A DNA stretch of 64,000 bases from Pristionchus mayeri (GCA_036245805.1 BTRK01000005.1:32097469-32161468); one strand, 5' to 3'; positions 49,268 through 59,887 are shown, numbered from the stretch's first letter. A program made the numbers and translations. Notes: a model not told the origin generated them from the sequence alone.

Positions 49268-52200
49268 TCATTCGAGACGAGGCTTGTAGTGGAAACCGCT
49301 AAGGTGTTTCGTAGAGTGGCAGATATGGCATCTTCGCTTATGGAGACCAGGCTTCTTGTCACTCGTCTCCTGCTGCTTCTCCGAATGTCTCGAGAACTTG
49401 CTGGGACCGGGATAGTCCTCCTCCGGTCTTCTCGCATCGAAGGCGAGCTTCTTCTCAAGGGATGGCTCGACAGGGAAGGCTGCTCCTCTGGTGATATGAT
49501 GGATCACTCGCTCCAACAACTCCTTCGACTCCTTCTGTGCTGTCATGAAGAGGTTGACAAAAGGATGGGTTTTCCAGATGAGTCCTGATACTTGAGACAT
49601 CAGAACGAGATTGGATCCTGGCGATCCGTTGACTCTCCACGAGGTGAGGAATTGCTGGTGTGTCTTGGTGAGCTCCAGTTGGAAGTCCGTGGGCGAGGCA
49701 GGCAAAACATCGGCTGACACGTAACACGTGAGGTAATTCTCTCTGGTCATTTCCCGCAGGAATGCCTGAAGCTGTTCAGTGACCTTGCCACTGAACTCAG
49801 TCTTCAGCAGCACCCACAGTGCTTTAGGGAAGCTCTCTTCTGATACCATCTTCTGGAGGATACTCTTGAGATCGGACTCATCCTTGTATCTCATCTCCTC
49901 TACTTCTTTCCACTCTCCTCTGATCTTTGTGACTGGGCTGAACGCAGGAGCCAGGAGAATAAACTCCTGGCGATCCCTCCGATCATTTCCCATCATCAAA
50001 GCCTCGTTGGCAGCGTCAGAAACACTCTGATCTTCTCCTTCGAACTTGACTCCAGTCTTGGCTACTTCCTCCACCATGACAAGCACATGATCGCACATAC
50101 CGTCTTGGTACGCCCTCTTCAAAGCCATCGTACTCACATTCTTCGTCTTCGCTTTCTCCCTCATCAGCGTATGAGCGTTGATCCTCTTCAGACTCTTCCA
50201 TTCTTCTTCCATGTCATACAGTGCCGCTAACTCCCTCAGCGTGTCGAAGCAGAGACCCGCGACCACTGCTCCCATCTTCTTCTGAACCTCCTGAGAGACG
50301 ATTGCTCCCACTCGGCGACGCCCACAGTCTCTGCATTCGTAGTCCGGGTGCAGGTAGTGGCCGGGGGGCACCGTCTTCCTGCAAGAGGGATCTTTCATTT
50401 CCACTCTATTTTCTCTGAGATCTGTTATCAATCTGATATCCCATCTATCCTCTTCCGAAATCATTACATCATTTCCTTCTTCCTTCTCTCTCAATACCAA
50501 TCCAATGTCTGTCTCATCCTTATCCGTACCCACTATCTCATCCTTTCCTCGGGGCACCAATCTGACTCTGTCCCACTGGACCACTCTTCTATCCTTATCA
50601 TGACCATGGTCAATTCCATTTACTATCCTCACAACAGTTACGGTGGTGTTACTCGTTCCGACTACTCTGAACGGGCCTTCGAACTGATACATCATTTTCT
50701 TCACATCTCCAGTCTTAACTTCCACTCTAACATACACTCGATCTCCCACATCTGGTTTGGTAAGCATGTTATTCTTATGCTTCTCATCGTATCTCTCTTT
50801 CATCTTCTTTCTCTCGTTCTCCAATCGCGCCATTACTATCCCTCGCATCTTTTCACTCATCCAACTCAAACGTCTCTTATAATCATCTATGTCAAGATCA
50901 ACAGTGTAAGCTGGGTTCTCTTGCGGGATCTCTGACATCGGCAACGGATCGTCTCGTCCATGCATCAGAAACAACGGAGTCTCTCCTGTCACAGTATGAG
51001 GGCTCGCATTATACGCATAGACTGCATACGGTAGCGCTTCTTCCCATTGATCATCCCTCATTTTTATCCTTCTCATTATTTCTTCAATCGTCCTATTGAA
51101 TCGTTCCGTCAAACCATTCGCTCGACTATGGTACGGTAACGTCAGTTTCCTCTCTATCCTGAATCTCTTCACAATCTCCTGCATTATTCGATTCACCAAT
51201 TCCGTTCCATTATCCGAGACTAACACACGAGGTGTCCTTCCTCCTAGCAATAGCCATTTCTCCATGAAAACCTTAGCCACAGTTTCTGCCTTCTTGTCTC
51301 TAATTGCATAAGCTCCAGCAAATTTGGTAAAGTGATCGATCACAGTCACGATGTACTTCCCACCTTCTATTCCATGTCCCATATCAATTAGATCAATTCC
51401 CACAACATCCATTGGTCCATTAGCAATCAGTGGTTGTAACGGAGGAATCATCCTCTTCATAGAGTTTGCTAACAGGCATCTCTCACACTTCTTCAATACA
51501 CTCTGCACGTCCTTCAACATCGATCCCCAGTAAGCCTCATGCGACAGTTTCTGTACCAACTTCTTCGTACATAAGTGACCAGATAGAGGAGAATCATGAA
51601 TATCTTTCACGAACTGTTCTCTTCTTCCTTCGGGTATGTAAAGCATCTTTTCGTGGTCAGATCCCAACAGATACAGTAATCCTCTGTGTACCACCCAGTC
51701 AGCCAACGATGTTCTCTTGTTGCTACTCGGAATGGTCACATCTTCGCCCGGATCTAACTTTCCATTCTCCACTCTATTCAACTTCCTAATCATAGCTACG
51801 ACCCATGGATCTTTGCTCTGATCCGTAATCCACTGCCTTATATTGGCTTCTGCCTCATTTTCCTCCATTCGCTTCCTTCTCGTTTCATCATCTCCTCTCA
51901 CATCCTGCGATTCTTTGGATCGAGACACTGCTTGGCTTCGTGTAACTGCATTAGCCACAATCCCAACATTATCACTCAATCCATTATTCTCTCCTGGGAG
52001 TTCCTTCCTCGGATTTCTACTCAGCGCGTCAGCCACCACATTTGACTTTCCTTTGATGTGCTCAATCTCCAACTTGTATTCTTGCAACTCATTTGCCCAT
52101 CGCAGCAGTCTTGAAGCAACATGCTTCCGTTTGAAAAGCGTAACAAGAGGTGAGTGATCAGTGCGTACAGTAATTCTGGGCATCCCATAAATCATGTGTT

Positions 52201-53695
52201 TCCAACGCATCACTGACTCATACACACCGAGTGCTTCCGCATCTACTACAGTGAGTGTTTTCTCTGTATCTCTCATCCCACGCGAATAGAATGCGATTGG
52301 TCTCTCTAATCCATCAACTCCCTTCTGACTAAGCATCGCTCCTATTCCTTCTCCACTAGCATCCGTAGTTAGAATAAATGGTCGGGTTCCATCCATCGCT
52401 CCACCATAGTTTGGTTGTACTAGGACCGGAGTAGAACATATCTTGTCCTTCAGCAACTCGAAAGCTGCATTCGCCTCAACAGTCCACAACAATCTTCTTC
52501 CTATTCCTACTTCCAATCTGCATAGTGGCTGCGTGATCTGTGCATATCCATGGATGAATCTCCTTAGATAACCAGCGAGACCGAGAAAAGATTGTAGTTG
52601 AGACTTAGTCTCCGGCCTACGGTATTCTCTGATTGCTTCCACCTTCTTGCTATCCACATGCACACCACTGCTATTCAATCTATGGCCAAGGTACTCGATC
52701 TCTCTCACCATTATCTGGCATTTTCTCATATTCAGCAACAATCCCTTTTCCTTCAACTTATCGATGACTCGGCAAAGAACTCTTTCGTGTTCTTCTTCAG
52801 TCTCTGTTGCGATTAACACGTCATCAATGTAGCAGTACACCACTCGCTCTTTTCCCTCCTTAGCCAACTCATCCTTCAAGACATCATTCATTGCCCTCTG
52901 AAATATTGCGGGCGAGATATTCAACCCGAATGGCAAAACGGAGAACTCGTACAGTTCGCCCATCGTGGCAAATGCCGTAATCGGTGAACTCTTCTCATTC
53001 AAAGGCAATTGCCAGTAACCCGCTGCAAGATCCATGACTGAGAAAAATGTCTTTCCTTGCAATGATTGAAATATCATCTCGATATGTGGGAGGGGAAATG
53101 CATCCTCTCTCGTGATCTCATTCACACTTCGGAAATCCATACAGATACGGAGTGACCCATCCTTCTTCTTAACTAATACTACTGGGGTCAACCATGGCGA
53201 ATTGGATCGCTTAATGACACCCTGAGCGACCATTTTGTCCAGCAGCTTGCGCAATGCCGGCTTCAATGCGAAAGGAACCGGTCTTTCCTTCTGTCGAATC
53301 GGTTTCGCATCCTCGTGCAATGTAATCTCATATTCCATTCCCTTCAGTCTTCCCAAATCATCATCTCCCACTGCAAACACTCCTGCTCGAGGCCTGAGAA
53401 TCTCTTCCATCCGCTTACTCAACTTCTCATTCCTACACTTCTCTAAATTCTCCTTGATCTCTGCCCAATTCGCATCGCTCTGATTGGTAAGGCGACATTG
53501 ATTTACTTGCACTGAAGTATCATCACCACTACCGCTATCCTCCTCCTGAGCCAACTTCAACCATCTACCGATCACCTCATTCTTCTCATAGACCCGATCA
53601 ACATTCCCACCATTCCATACGGGTACACAAGCAATCGGCGAATCGCAACACACTCCATCAACAATATCCTCTCTCTCTGTCATCAACACCTTCAC
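49268..53695 (-). CDS. Pol polyprotein: RT, RNase H, integrase plus an unusual C-terminal extension
   Basis: 1475 codons without a stop. Order along the protein: reverse transcriptase at about 130-320 (MDFRSVNEITREDAFPLPH, YIDD near residue 288), RNase H at about 435-570 (TTDASGEGIGA), integrase HHCC zinc region near 700, integrase core with D about 770, D in VSDNGTE about 825 and E in GLTERFNR about 865. Typical Gypsy pol proteins end near residue 1080. Here about 390 more residues follow in frame, with a Cys/His cluster (CRDCGRR near 1110) and, near the C-terminus, a CX2CX4HX4H cluster (about residue 1460). It overlaps the protease frame by 38 bp in another register. The amino-terminal Met at 53695 is nominal because expression probably needs frameshifting. 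Confidence 0.9.
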   Translation of the reverse strand: MKVLMTEREDIVDGVCCDSPIACVPVWNGGNVDRVYEKNEVIGRWLKLAQEEDSGSGDDTSVQVNQCRLTNQSDANWAEIKENLEKCRNEKLSKRMEEILRPRAGVFAVGDDDLGRLKGMEYEITLHEDAKPIRQKERPVPFALKPALRKLLDKMVAQGVIKRSNSPWLTPVVLVKKKDGSLRICMDFRSVNEITREDAFPLPHIEMIFQSLQGKTFFSVMDLAAGYWQLPLNEKSSPITAFATMGELYEFSVLPFGLNISPAIFQRAMNDVLKDELAKEGKERVVYCYIDDVLIATETEEEHERVLCRVIDKLKEKGLLLNMRKCQIMVREIEYLGHRLNSSGVHVDSKKVEAIREYRRPETKSQLQSFLGLAGYLRRFIHGYAQITQPLCRLEVGIGRRLLWTVEANAAFELLKDKICSTPVLVQPNYGGAMDGTRPFILTTDASGEGIGAMLSQKGVDGLERPIAFYSRGMRDTEKTLTVVDAEALGVYESVMRWKHMIYGMPRITVRTDHSPLVTLFKRKHVASRLLRWANELQEYKLEIEHIKGKSNVVADALSRNPRKELPGENNGLSDNVGIVANAVTRSQAVSRSKESQDVRGDDETRRKRMEENEAEANIRQWITDQSKDPWVVAMIRKLNRVENGKLDPGEDVTIPSSNKRTSLADWVVHRGLLYLLGSDHEKMLYIPEGRREQFVKDIHDSPLSGHLCTKKLVQKLSHEAYWGSMLKDVQSVLKKCERCLLANSMKRMIPPLQPLIANGPMDVVGIDLIDMGHGIEGGKYIVTVIDHFTKFAGAYAIRDKKAETVAKVFMEKWLLLGGRTPRVLVSDNGTELVNRIMQEIVKRFRIERKLTLPYHSRANGLTERFNRTIEEIMRRIKMRDDQWEEALPYAVYAYNASPHTVTGETPLFLMHGRDDPLPMSEIPQENPAYTVDLDIDDYKRRLSWMSEKMRGIVMARLENERKKMKERYDEKHKNNMLTKPDVGDRVYVRVEVKTGDVKKMMYQFEGPFRVVGTSNTTVTVVRIVNGIDHGHDKDRRVVQWDRVRLVPRGKDEIVGTDKDETDIGLVLREKEEGNDVMISEEDRWDIRLITDLRENRVEMKDPSCRKTVPPGHYLHPDYECRDCGRRRVGAIVSQEVQKKMGAVVAGLCFDTLRELAALYDMEEEWKSLKRINAHTLMREKAKTKNVSTMALKRAYQDGMCDHVLVMVEEVAKTGVKFEGEDQSVSDAANEALMMGNDRRDRQEFILLAPAFSPVTKIRGEWKEVEEMRYKDESDLKSILQKMVSEESFPKALWVLLKTEFSGKVTEQLQAFLREMTRENYLTCYVSADVLPASPTDFQLELTKTHQQFLTSWRVNGSPGSNLVLMSQVSGLIWKTHPFVNLFMTAQKESKELLERVIHHITRGAAFPVEPSLEKKLAFDARRPEEDYPGPSKFSRHSEKQQETSDKKPGLHKRRCHICHSTKHLSGFHYKPRLE
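49624..50459 (-). repeat. Inverted copy of the retroelement 3' part (right arm, within pol)
   Basis: Partner of 48397-49232. This arm is the in-frame part of the pol polyprotein, so it is the parental orientation; the left arm is probably the rearranged copy. Confidence 0.93.
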
Positions 53696-54437
53696 CCTTC
53701 CTGCCAGCAGTCACAATTATTGTCCCCACCTCTCCGGGTGCAATGTGCTTTGTCCTCACGACGATTGCCTCGTCCGGGAGAAACATCTCCTCCTTGTTCT
53801 CTTCCTCTTTCACTCTAAGCTCCATTCCCATTGCTTCCAATGCACTGTTTCCAAGCAGAATGGTAGGCATATCCCTCTCTGCCACTACGAATCCCACTCT
53901 ACACTTCTTGCCCACATTCATCTCCACATCCGCCACTATCTTTCCTACTGTCCTAATTGGATGGCCTTGCGCATCCTTCAACTTATTCGAGATCTCCTTC
54001 TTGATCTCCACTCCTATCATCTGATCGACTGTCCTCCTGTCGATGAGATTCGCATCTGCTCCCGTATCCAGACACGCAGTAACTCTCACGCCTCCTATTG
54101 TCCCTTCGACCGGTCGGAATTTCTTGAAGAACATCGAATCATCTTCATTAGACTCGGTAAGTTCCTCTTTGTCCTTCCTCTCAGTCATCGTCTCGATTGG
54201 TTGTGTCTCCTCAGACACATTCTGGATCTCATCAATTTCATCCTCAGCCTCACAGCTCAACGCCAGCATCCGAGCACTATGTTGGGATTGCCTATTCTCC
54301 ATAGCCTCCTCGCCCGTTACCCCTATACCCTCCGTTTCCTCTTCCACCGTTCCATTGTTTATGAGCGGAATCGTTTCCTGGCTGCATAATCGGTGTGAAA
54401 CTCTGGGCCGTAGCCGGTACCAGCTGCGTATTCTCAT
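53658..54437 (-). CDS. Retroelement aspartic protease frame
   Basis: 259 codons between gag and pol. It contains the retropepsin active-site run CLDTGADANLID at about residue 130 and a downstream hydrophobic strand ending TILLGNSALEAMGME. It overlaps gag by 146 bp and pol by 38 bp. Both junctions need the same register change (+1, or equivalently -2). A separate protease frame is unusual for Gypsy elements, which commonly fuse it to pol. Confidence 0.88.
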   Translation of the reverse strand: MRIRSWYRLRPRVSHRLCSQETIPLINNGTVEEETEGIGVTGEEAMENRQSQHSARMLALSCEAEDEIDEIQNVSEETQPIETMTERKDKEELTESNEDDSMFFKKFRPVEGTIGGVRVTACLDTGADANLIDRRTVDQMIGVEIKKEISNKLKDAQGHPIRTVGKIVADVEMNVGKKCRVGFVVAERDMPTILLGNSALEAMGMELRVKEEENKEEMFLPDEAIVVRTKHIAPGEVGTIIVTAGRKGEGVDDRERGYC

Positions 54438-56469
54438 TCTTCTCGTTCGTCACTCCCTGAGGCGTTGCCTCTCCAGATGTGCACATGCCTGCCTTATGTC
54501 CCAACTTCTGACACTTGTAACATCTAATTCCACTCCATACTACTTGCTTCTGCTGATTTGCACTTCCCGATGCGCACCGTCCTGCCTTATGTCCCCATCC
54601 TCCACAGGCATAACAATTGATGTCACCCATCTTATCTTCTCTCCCTCCATTGAAACCACCTCTACGTCCACCGTAGTGACCACCTCTCCCTCCATTGAAT
54701 CTATTCGAGACCGGGATAAATCCATTTCCCTGTCTATTTCCATCTCCAGATCCACTTCGTTCTACTCTCTCCAAGTATTCTGTCAATCTCAGATGCTCCT
54801 TCATGATCTCATACGATTGACCCCTCATCAGTAACCTATGTAGCTCTGTACTCTCACTCGATTTCTGATACAGGTGTAGAAGCTGGTTCTTCATTGCTTC
54901 CTCTCGCTTGGAGTCGGCATGCAACTTCAGAGCAAGAAACTCCAACTCCTCACATACTGCATCCACTCTCTTCCCATTTGCCACCTGATTTCTCCATCTC
55001 ATATCATAATCTCGCATCTCAAACATCGATCCACCCGTGAGTCTATCATGCAGCCAGCTCAAACAGTCTCTCACAGTCTTCCTACTGGTCCTGTATTCTT
55101 CTGGCAGTCCCTTATATTCCGATCGAGCCTTTCCTTCCAGGTACTCACTCAACAGTTGCTTAGCGGTGTCATCACCCCTGCTTCCATATCTCAACAGAAA
55201 ACCATCCCTCCATACAGTCCAACTCTCGTGTTTCAATCCCGAATACTTGGCTAGTGTGGGTAGAGGTTCCAGTCCAATCATCTTATCACCGTTCATCCTA
55301 TCGCCACTTTCGCGCGCCACAGGAAACCGGGATACACCTTCTGACTGCCATTCTCCCTCTCTCCTATCACCACCATTTTGATCCGTTCCATTTTCCATCC
55401 ACTCGTTCTGCCCACCTGTTGTCCACATTGCTGCAGTCGACTGCTCCCTGACGTGCCGCGGCAACGTCGTCGCCTCGAAACGCCCTTGCGAGCTCGCGGG
55501 CGGAGAGCTTGTGCTGCTCAGCAGCTGCGTCATCCTCTGCAACTGGCTATTTGTAGTCACAGCTCTGGGTATTACAGTATTCTGATTCGACTCACTTTCT
55601 CTGCGAGAGCGGGCGAGATCCTTGAGCTGTCTGTTCTCAGCTTGCAACTTGAGATTCTCGTTGATGGTCTTGTCCCTTTCATCACACGCTCGAGCAATTT
55701 CGTTCTCCGCCTCTTCCAACTTAGCCATCAGCTCCTCTCGGTTAGCAGTCGCAAGCTGAATATTACGAATTATTTCATCATCATTATCCGCTTGCACCGC
55801 TTCCATAATCTGAGCGATCATGTCAGAACGGATTTTCTCATCATCTTTCAGCCTTTTAAACTGCTCGACTCCATCCACTAATATCTCTGTTCCCATCAAT
55901 TCGCACGCTTTATCGATCAATGCGTTCAACTCCTGATGCTCTCTCACAAGAATATCATGAGCCTCCTTATCCACACTATCCAGATTTTCAGCAATCATCC
56001 CTTCCAACAGAACGAGGTCATTCACAATTGCCTTCTTCTCCTTTTCGAAAATCTTTCTCACATCTTCCTTTCCTTTTGTTGCTCCTGATCTATTCTCCTC
56101 TCTCAACACAAGTTCCTCTTTCACATTCTCAATTCGTTCAAGGACACGGGTCACAATTACTTTTGGATCCACACTCTTAGCCTGCTCAACCTTCTTCGAT
56201 CTCGTAACACAGGTATTGGGTACCTGCGCGATTGCTGCTCCTCGCAGCACTGCTCTTGATCCTGGATTGTCTGCGAGGCCAGTGTTCTCTTCCTTTCCAT
56301 CGTGATCCATATCGTTGGCGTCCGTCTTCTGCTGGGCACTCCCATTGCCAGTCTTTTCTTTGTCCAGTCCCAGGAGCTCGTGCTCATGCAGATCCTCCAG
56401 TGGGACGATTTTCTCGCCCGCGGCTCTCTCTAGCAACTCGTCTTCGCTCGGCGCCACTCGATTGTCCAT
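54292..56469 (-). CDS. Retroelement Gag with two CCHC zinc knuckles
   Basis: 725 codons from the ATG at 56469. A long charged, coiled-coil-rich N-terminal half (about residues 80-300) is followed by a capsid-like region (TVWRDGFLLRYG, CLSWLHDRLTGGSMFEM). Then come Gly/Arg-rich stretches and two CX2CX4HX4C knuckles (CYACGGWGHKAGRC and CYKCQKLGHKAGMC, near residues 620 and 650), the RNA-binding nucleocapsid signature. The tail is Gly/Asn/Arg-rich. Confidence 0.9.
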   Translation of the reverse strand: MDNRVAPSEDELLERAAGEKIVPLEDLHEHELLGLDKEKTGNGSAQQKTDANDMDHDGKEENTGLADNPGSRAVLRGAAIAQVPNTCVTRSKKVEQAKSVDPKVIVTRVLERIENVKEELVLREENRSGATKGKEDVRKIFEKEKKAIVNDLVLLEGMIAENLDSVDKEAHDILVREHQELNALIDKACELMGTEILVDGVEQFKRLKDDEKIRSDMIAQIMEAVQADNDDEIIRNIQLATANREELMAKLEEAENEIARACDERDKTINENLKLQAENRQLKDLARSRRESESNQNTVIPRAVTTNSQLQRMTQLLSSTSSPPASSQGRFEATTLPRHVREQSTAAMWTTGGQNEWMENGTDQNGGDRREGEWQSEGVSRFPVARESGDRMNGDKMIGLEPLPTLAKYSGLKHESWTVWRDGFLLRYGSRGDDTAKQLLSEYLEGKARSEYKGLPEEYRTSRKTVRDCLSWLHDRLTGGSMFEMRDYDMRWRNQVANGKRVDAVCEELEFLALKLHADSKREEAMKNQLLHLYQKSSESTELHRLLMRGQSYEIMKEHLRLTEYLERVERSGSGDGNRQGNGFIPVSNRFNGGRGGHYGGRRGGFNGGREDKMGDINCYACGGWGHKAGRCASGSANQQKQVVWSGIRCYKCQKLGHKAGMCTSGEATPQGVTNEKNENTQLVPATAQSFTPIMQPGNDSAHKQWNGGRGNGGYRGNGRGGYGE

Positions 56470-56642
56470 TCTCTGCGATTATCAATTACTTGTCACTAAT
56501 TTCCTGCTCGTTTGGTTCAGCTTGCTCAGCCCCCATAAACAGATCCCGTTTTCCCGCTACTTGCACCTTTTCTCCACTCAAACAACTAACACGCTGCCAC
56601 GTCACTCTGGAGCAACACAACAATTAAATCAGCCGAACTCAC

Positions 56643-56735
56643 TGTTTCGAACCACCGACTCCCTGCTTGAAGAGAAGACGATCGGGCACTTGTAGATACC
56701 GGGAAGGACGATCTGCTTGACACGTTCGAGTTGTA
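56643..56735 (-). other. Exon-like 93-bp segment upstream of the retroelement gag
   Basis: On the minus strand a TTTTTGCAG acceptor and a GTGAGT donor bound a segment whose third frame is protein-like (LERVKQIVLPGIYKCPIVFS). It could be a host exon left beside the element or a spliced leader exon of the element. No family is recognised. Confidence 0.3.
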
Positions 56736-56867
56736 CTGCAAAAATGGAGATCTGGACAGCGCCTTCGGCGGACCCTCACAAATTCCAGTTCACACTCGAC
56801 GCAAAACAATCACTGCACAAGAGATGTGATTGTGCGCACCCTGCACAAGAGATGGGCACGACTTCTG

Positions 56868-56955
56868 ACACCGGAAGCACAATATTTGCCCGGGTCAGCA
56901 AGAGGAAAATTCTAACACCGGAAGCACAAGATTTGCCCGGGTCAGCGAGAGGAAA
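56868..56955. repeat. Two tandem copies of a 41-bp unit
   Basis: ACACCGGAAGCACAA followed by ATTTGCCCGGGTCAGC occurs at 56868-56908 and 56915-56955 (period 47 bp). A shorter duplication (CTGCACAAGAGATG) lies just to the left. It lies on the 5' side of the Gypsy-type element and could be part of a leader or damaged LTR. Confidence 0.75.
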
Positions 56956-56999
56956 CAAGACAAGAAATAAGAGACGGATTCAAGATACTTTCACGGCAC

Positions 57000-57428
57000 C
57001 GTTAACCGCTCCAGAATTCGAGAAACACAAGCAATTAAAATAATTTTAATCAAATAGACTTTATAAAGAACGAGAGAAGTAAACAACAATCTAAAAACAA
57101 GACAGCGAAAACAAACAAACAAACAAACAAGCATGGCTGCCAACTCATGAACTACGGTAAGATTTGAATTCAACTAATTCACGGTCGGACAATAACCACG
57201 GACTGACTTAATTATTATATAATTATATTGAAATACTTAATCTTTAAATAATATTCACAGTATTATCATGGGCAATGGGGTGCATGCTCTACAATCACAT
57301 TTCGTGAATCGTATCAGAAAATGCCTTTTCGTAAATTCCCAATTCTGAATCCAAATCAATTTTTGAAATTTCCGAGACTTATTTGTTATTTCGACCATGT
57401 TGTTACGATCATCCGGTTTGCTACTATT
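57000..57428. other. Spacer, no gene seen
   Basis: AT-rich sequence with a short CAAA microsatellite at about 57108-57130. No exon supported. Confidence 0.5.
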
Positions 57429-58690
57429 AGGTTGGTCCATAAGTCTTTTCCCTATTGGAGTGTACAATTCGATTTCATCTAAAATTGTTCCAACGAAAGA
57501 GAATTGCCTGACTCCAAGGCATTATGTATGGGTATGCTCGAACTTCATTGCCATGTATTAGAATTACATCATGGCTTTAGAGTTTCCGAAAAACTGACGT
57601 TTGTTTCCAATTAAATTTTCGTTGAAATTTTCCATTTTGTTTGATCAGCTATCATTCAGCGGAGAAATATTGCGGTACCATTTCGTTTGCATGAATGAAA
57701 AGCCCGTAAGTTACTCTTTCTAAAAGTGGGTAGGAACATGTGCTTACTTTGCGAAATTTCGAAATACATGCTTGAAAATCCCAACATGTGCAATCAAATG
57801 CTGCCCAAACTATCGGAACTCCTGATCCGAGGATCCAGGATATTAGCTTCTATGTAGGGGCGCTACATTCAATCATTATTGGGGCACACTATTGTAAAAA
57901 CATTTAAGGTCAGGTCTCATTCATCTTTCAATGCCGCAATATTTTGAAAAAAATCTTCAAACGGCAAAAAATGTCAAAAATTCAATTTCTGGAGTGTTCG
58001 AAAAGGTCCAATCTCCTAATGAAAGAGACATTCCCGAATTTTGCCTTTTTAATATATGGTAGATGACAGGTAGCTTGTGCGTTAAACCTTAAAATATCGA
58101 ATCATCAATCGATGCTGAAAACAAAGATGCTTCGAAAATGACCATTTACATAGCCAAATATCCATGTTGTAACATTGAGTTATATAAATTTTGAGAGGAC
58201 TATGGTTATGTACCATAACGAGAATATAAACTCAATATAGATGTAGCTTCGTGTATGTGTAGAATTGGGGGTGCCTATGCATGTTGGTTCGAACATAGGG
58301 TGAATTAAAATCACTATCTTCATTCTGATCAGAACTGCAATTTCTTCAGCGCACCAGTTTGACCCCATCGTCCAAGGGATGTCAGGGTTCAATAGTGTTT
58401 TGAAAAGTACGAATTCCACGCTATACAATGATGGCATAATAATAGTCAAATCTGTGATTTCCGTAGAGCACAAGTCGAAACAAAAGTAACTCTATTTTCG
58501 CACGACGGAGCATTTCGCTTTACCTGGTGAGAGCAATACTGTCAATAGAGGCTTGACCCAATGTGCGCTAAAGAGAGTATCGATGCACTCACTGGATGCA
58601 TCGAACCATATGAGAATCGGTTAAAAGTAAGGGCTCGTAAATCCGAAAATATATAATTGCGGAAATTGGAAAAGACTTATGGACCAACCT
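57429..58690. mobile_element. Mariner-like element with 23-bp perfect inverted ends
   Basis: AGGTTGGTCCATAAGTCTTT and three further bases at 57429-57451 are repeated exactly inverted at 58668-58690. Length 1.26 kb is mariner-like, and ends of the AGGTTGGTCC type are known from mariner families. A TA precedes the left GG, but the right side reads TG. I could not find a recognisable transposase motif in any frame, so it is either strongly decayed or non-autonomous. Confidence 0.75.
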
Positions 58691-59887
58691 GATATTTTGT
58701 TGTAACCAATTATCGACAATAAAATAAAGTAATGTAGTTTTCTTAATTTGATTCACGTAATTAGTGTCGACTGGTCAACGATCTGAGAACTACGAAATGT
58801 AATCTTGCAAATTGTAGATTGCACCATGAATGATATTACCCATTGACAGATTAAATCAATTAAAGTAGTTGGAAATTTTTATCAGAACCAAAAAAAGTGT
58901 AACACAAATTCCATTAATGTGTACAAGACAGCATAAAACGAACACCATGTATGTGTACAACATAAAACATGTATGTCAGAGAAGAATGTGAAAATCCAAT
59001 TGTACATTGTGTACTGGTTAAATTGGAATCTTCGAGGGGAGAATGAAGCGGCGAGCGATCAATTTGGAAAATGACACGTCGTTTTCCCTCGAAAATTTGT
59101 CATTTTATTTGCCATTTTTCCTTCGAAGTATGTCATTTTGTTTATCAATTTTTCCTCGAAAGTTTGTCATCTCGTCATTTTAAAGTGGTTGGTGGAACAT
59201 TGAGCGTCATCTTCTAATTAAAATTATCAATCATTGCTTTTTTATCATACATGAGGCGGGCGAAACCAAAAGAGCGCAGAGAAACAAAAAAAAATCAAAA
59301 TTTGGGAATTTTCCAACCAGCATATTTTTTTGAATTTTTGGATTTCACACAAAGTGGTCAACCTACGGATTTCACGTAAAGGGATCATCTATGCAATAGT
59401 CCACGGTTCTAAACATGAATCGTTGACTATTGCGTAGAACATTTACATTCGCACTCGTTCGTGCAAGTCGACTCAAATGTTTAGCTTACAACATAAATTA
59501 GGATTGGAAATTCGAAGTTCGCCAATGCGAAACCTCTAGTGGAAGCGCCAGTGGAGGGATGCAAATTCGTAACGTCTCTCTCGACAACGTCTTAATCACG
59601 AGTCTTCATCAAGCGCGTAAAGCAGACGAGGGGAAGCAGGGCGAACGAATGGTCGAAGTGTACAGAATAGGAGCGAGAAAAAAGTGAATTGACAACCGTA
59701 TTTTCGACTCCCTCACTCTCATTAAGGCGAATCGGAAAGGCAACCGTAATAGAGATATCCAAACTGTTTTTAAGCAGTTTCAATCGGTAAATTTGTTCAA
59801 ACCTCATCGTTTATCGGGAAAGATGAATTCTGACAAATATAGATGAAAAGCTCCTAGCATTGTACAAATAGCTATGGTAAGATATTA
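58691..59887. other. Spacer with a short tandem repeat, no gene seen
   Basis: Holds about three degenerate copies of a unit containing TTTTCCCTCGAAAATTTGTCATTT at about 59085-59175. No exon with supporting splice sites was found. Confidence 0.5.

Larger units (their letters stand above)
48397..56469 (-). mobile_element. Ty3/Gypsy-type retroelement, 3' end rearranged
   Basis: Internal region of an LTR-type retroelement with three overlapping frames (gag, protease, pol) on the minus strand. No matching LTR pair was found: the left (3') end turns into an inverted duplication at 48397-50459, and 56470-57050 on the 5' side has no counterpart on the left. All three frames are free of stops, which suggests a recent arrival. 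It abuts the MATH-BTB gene, whose stop codon is 115 bp to the left. Confidence 0.9.

Noticed and set aside
48425..49588. 387-codon plus-strand frame as an independent gene
   Set aside because: Its first 270 codons are the inverted copy of the pol extension and the rest is antisense to that pol's end; it is a by-product of the inverted repeat.
54043..54834. 263-codon plus-strand frame
   Set aside because: Antisense to gag and protease of the Gypsy-type element; Ser-rich composition reflects the complement of coding sequence.
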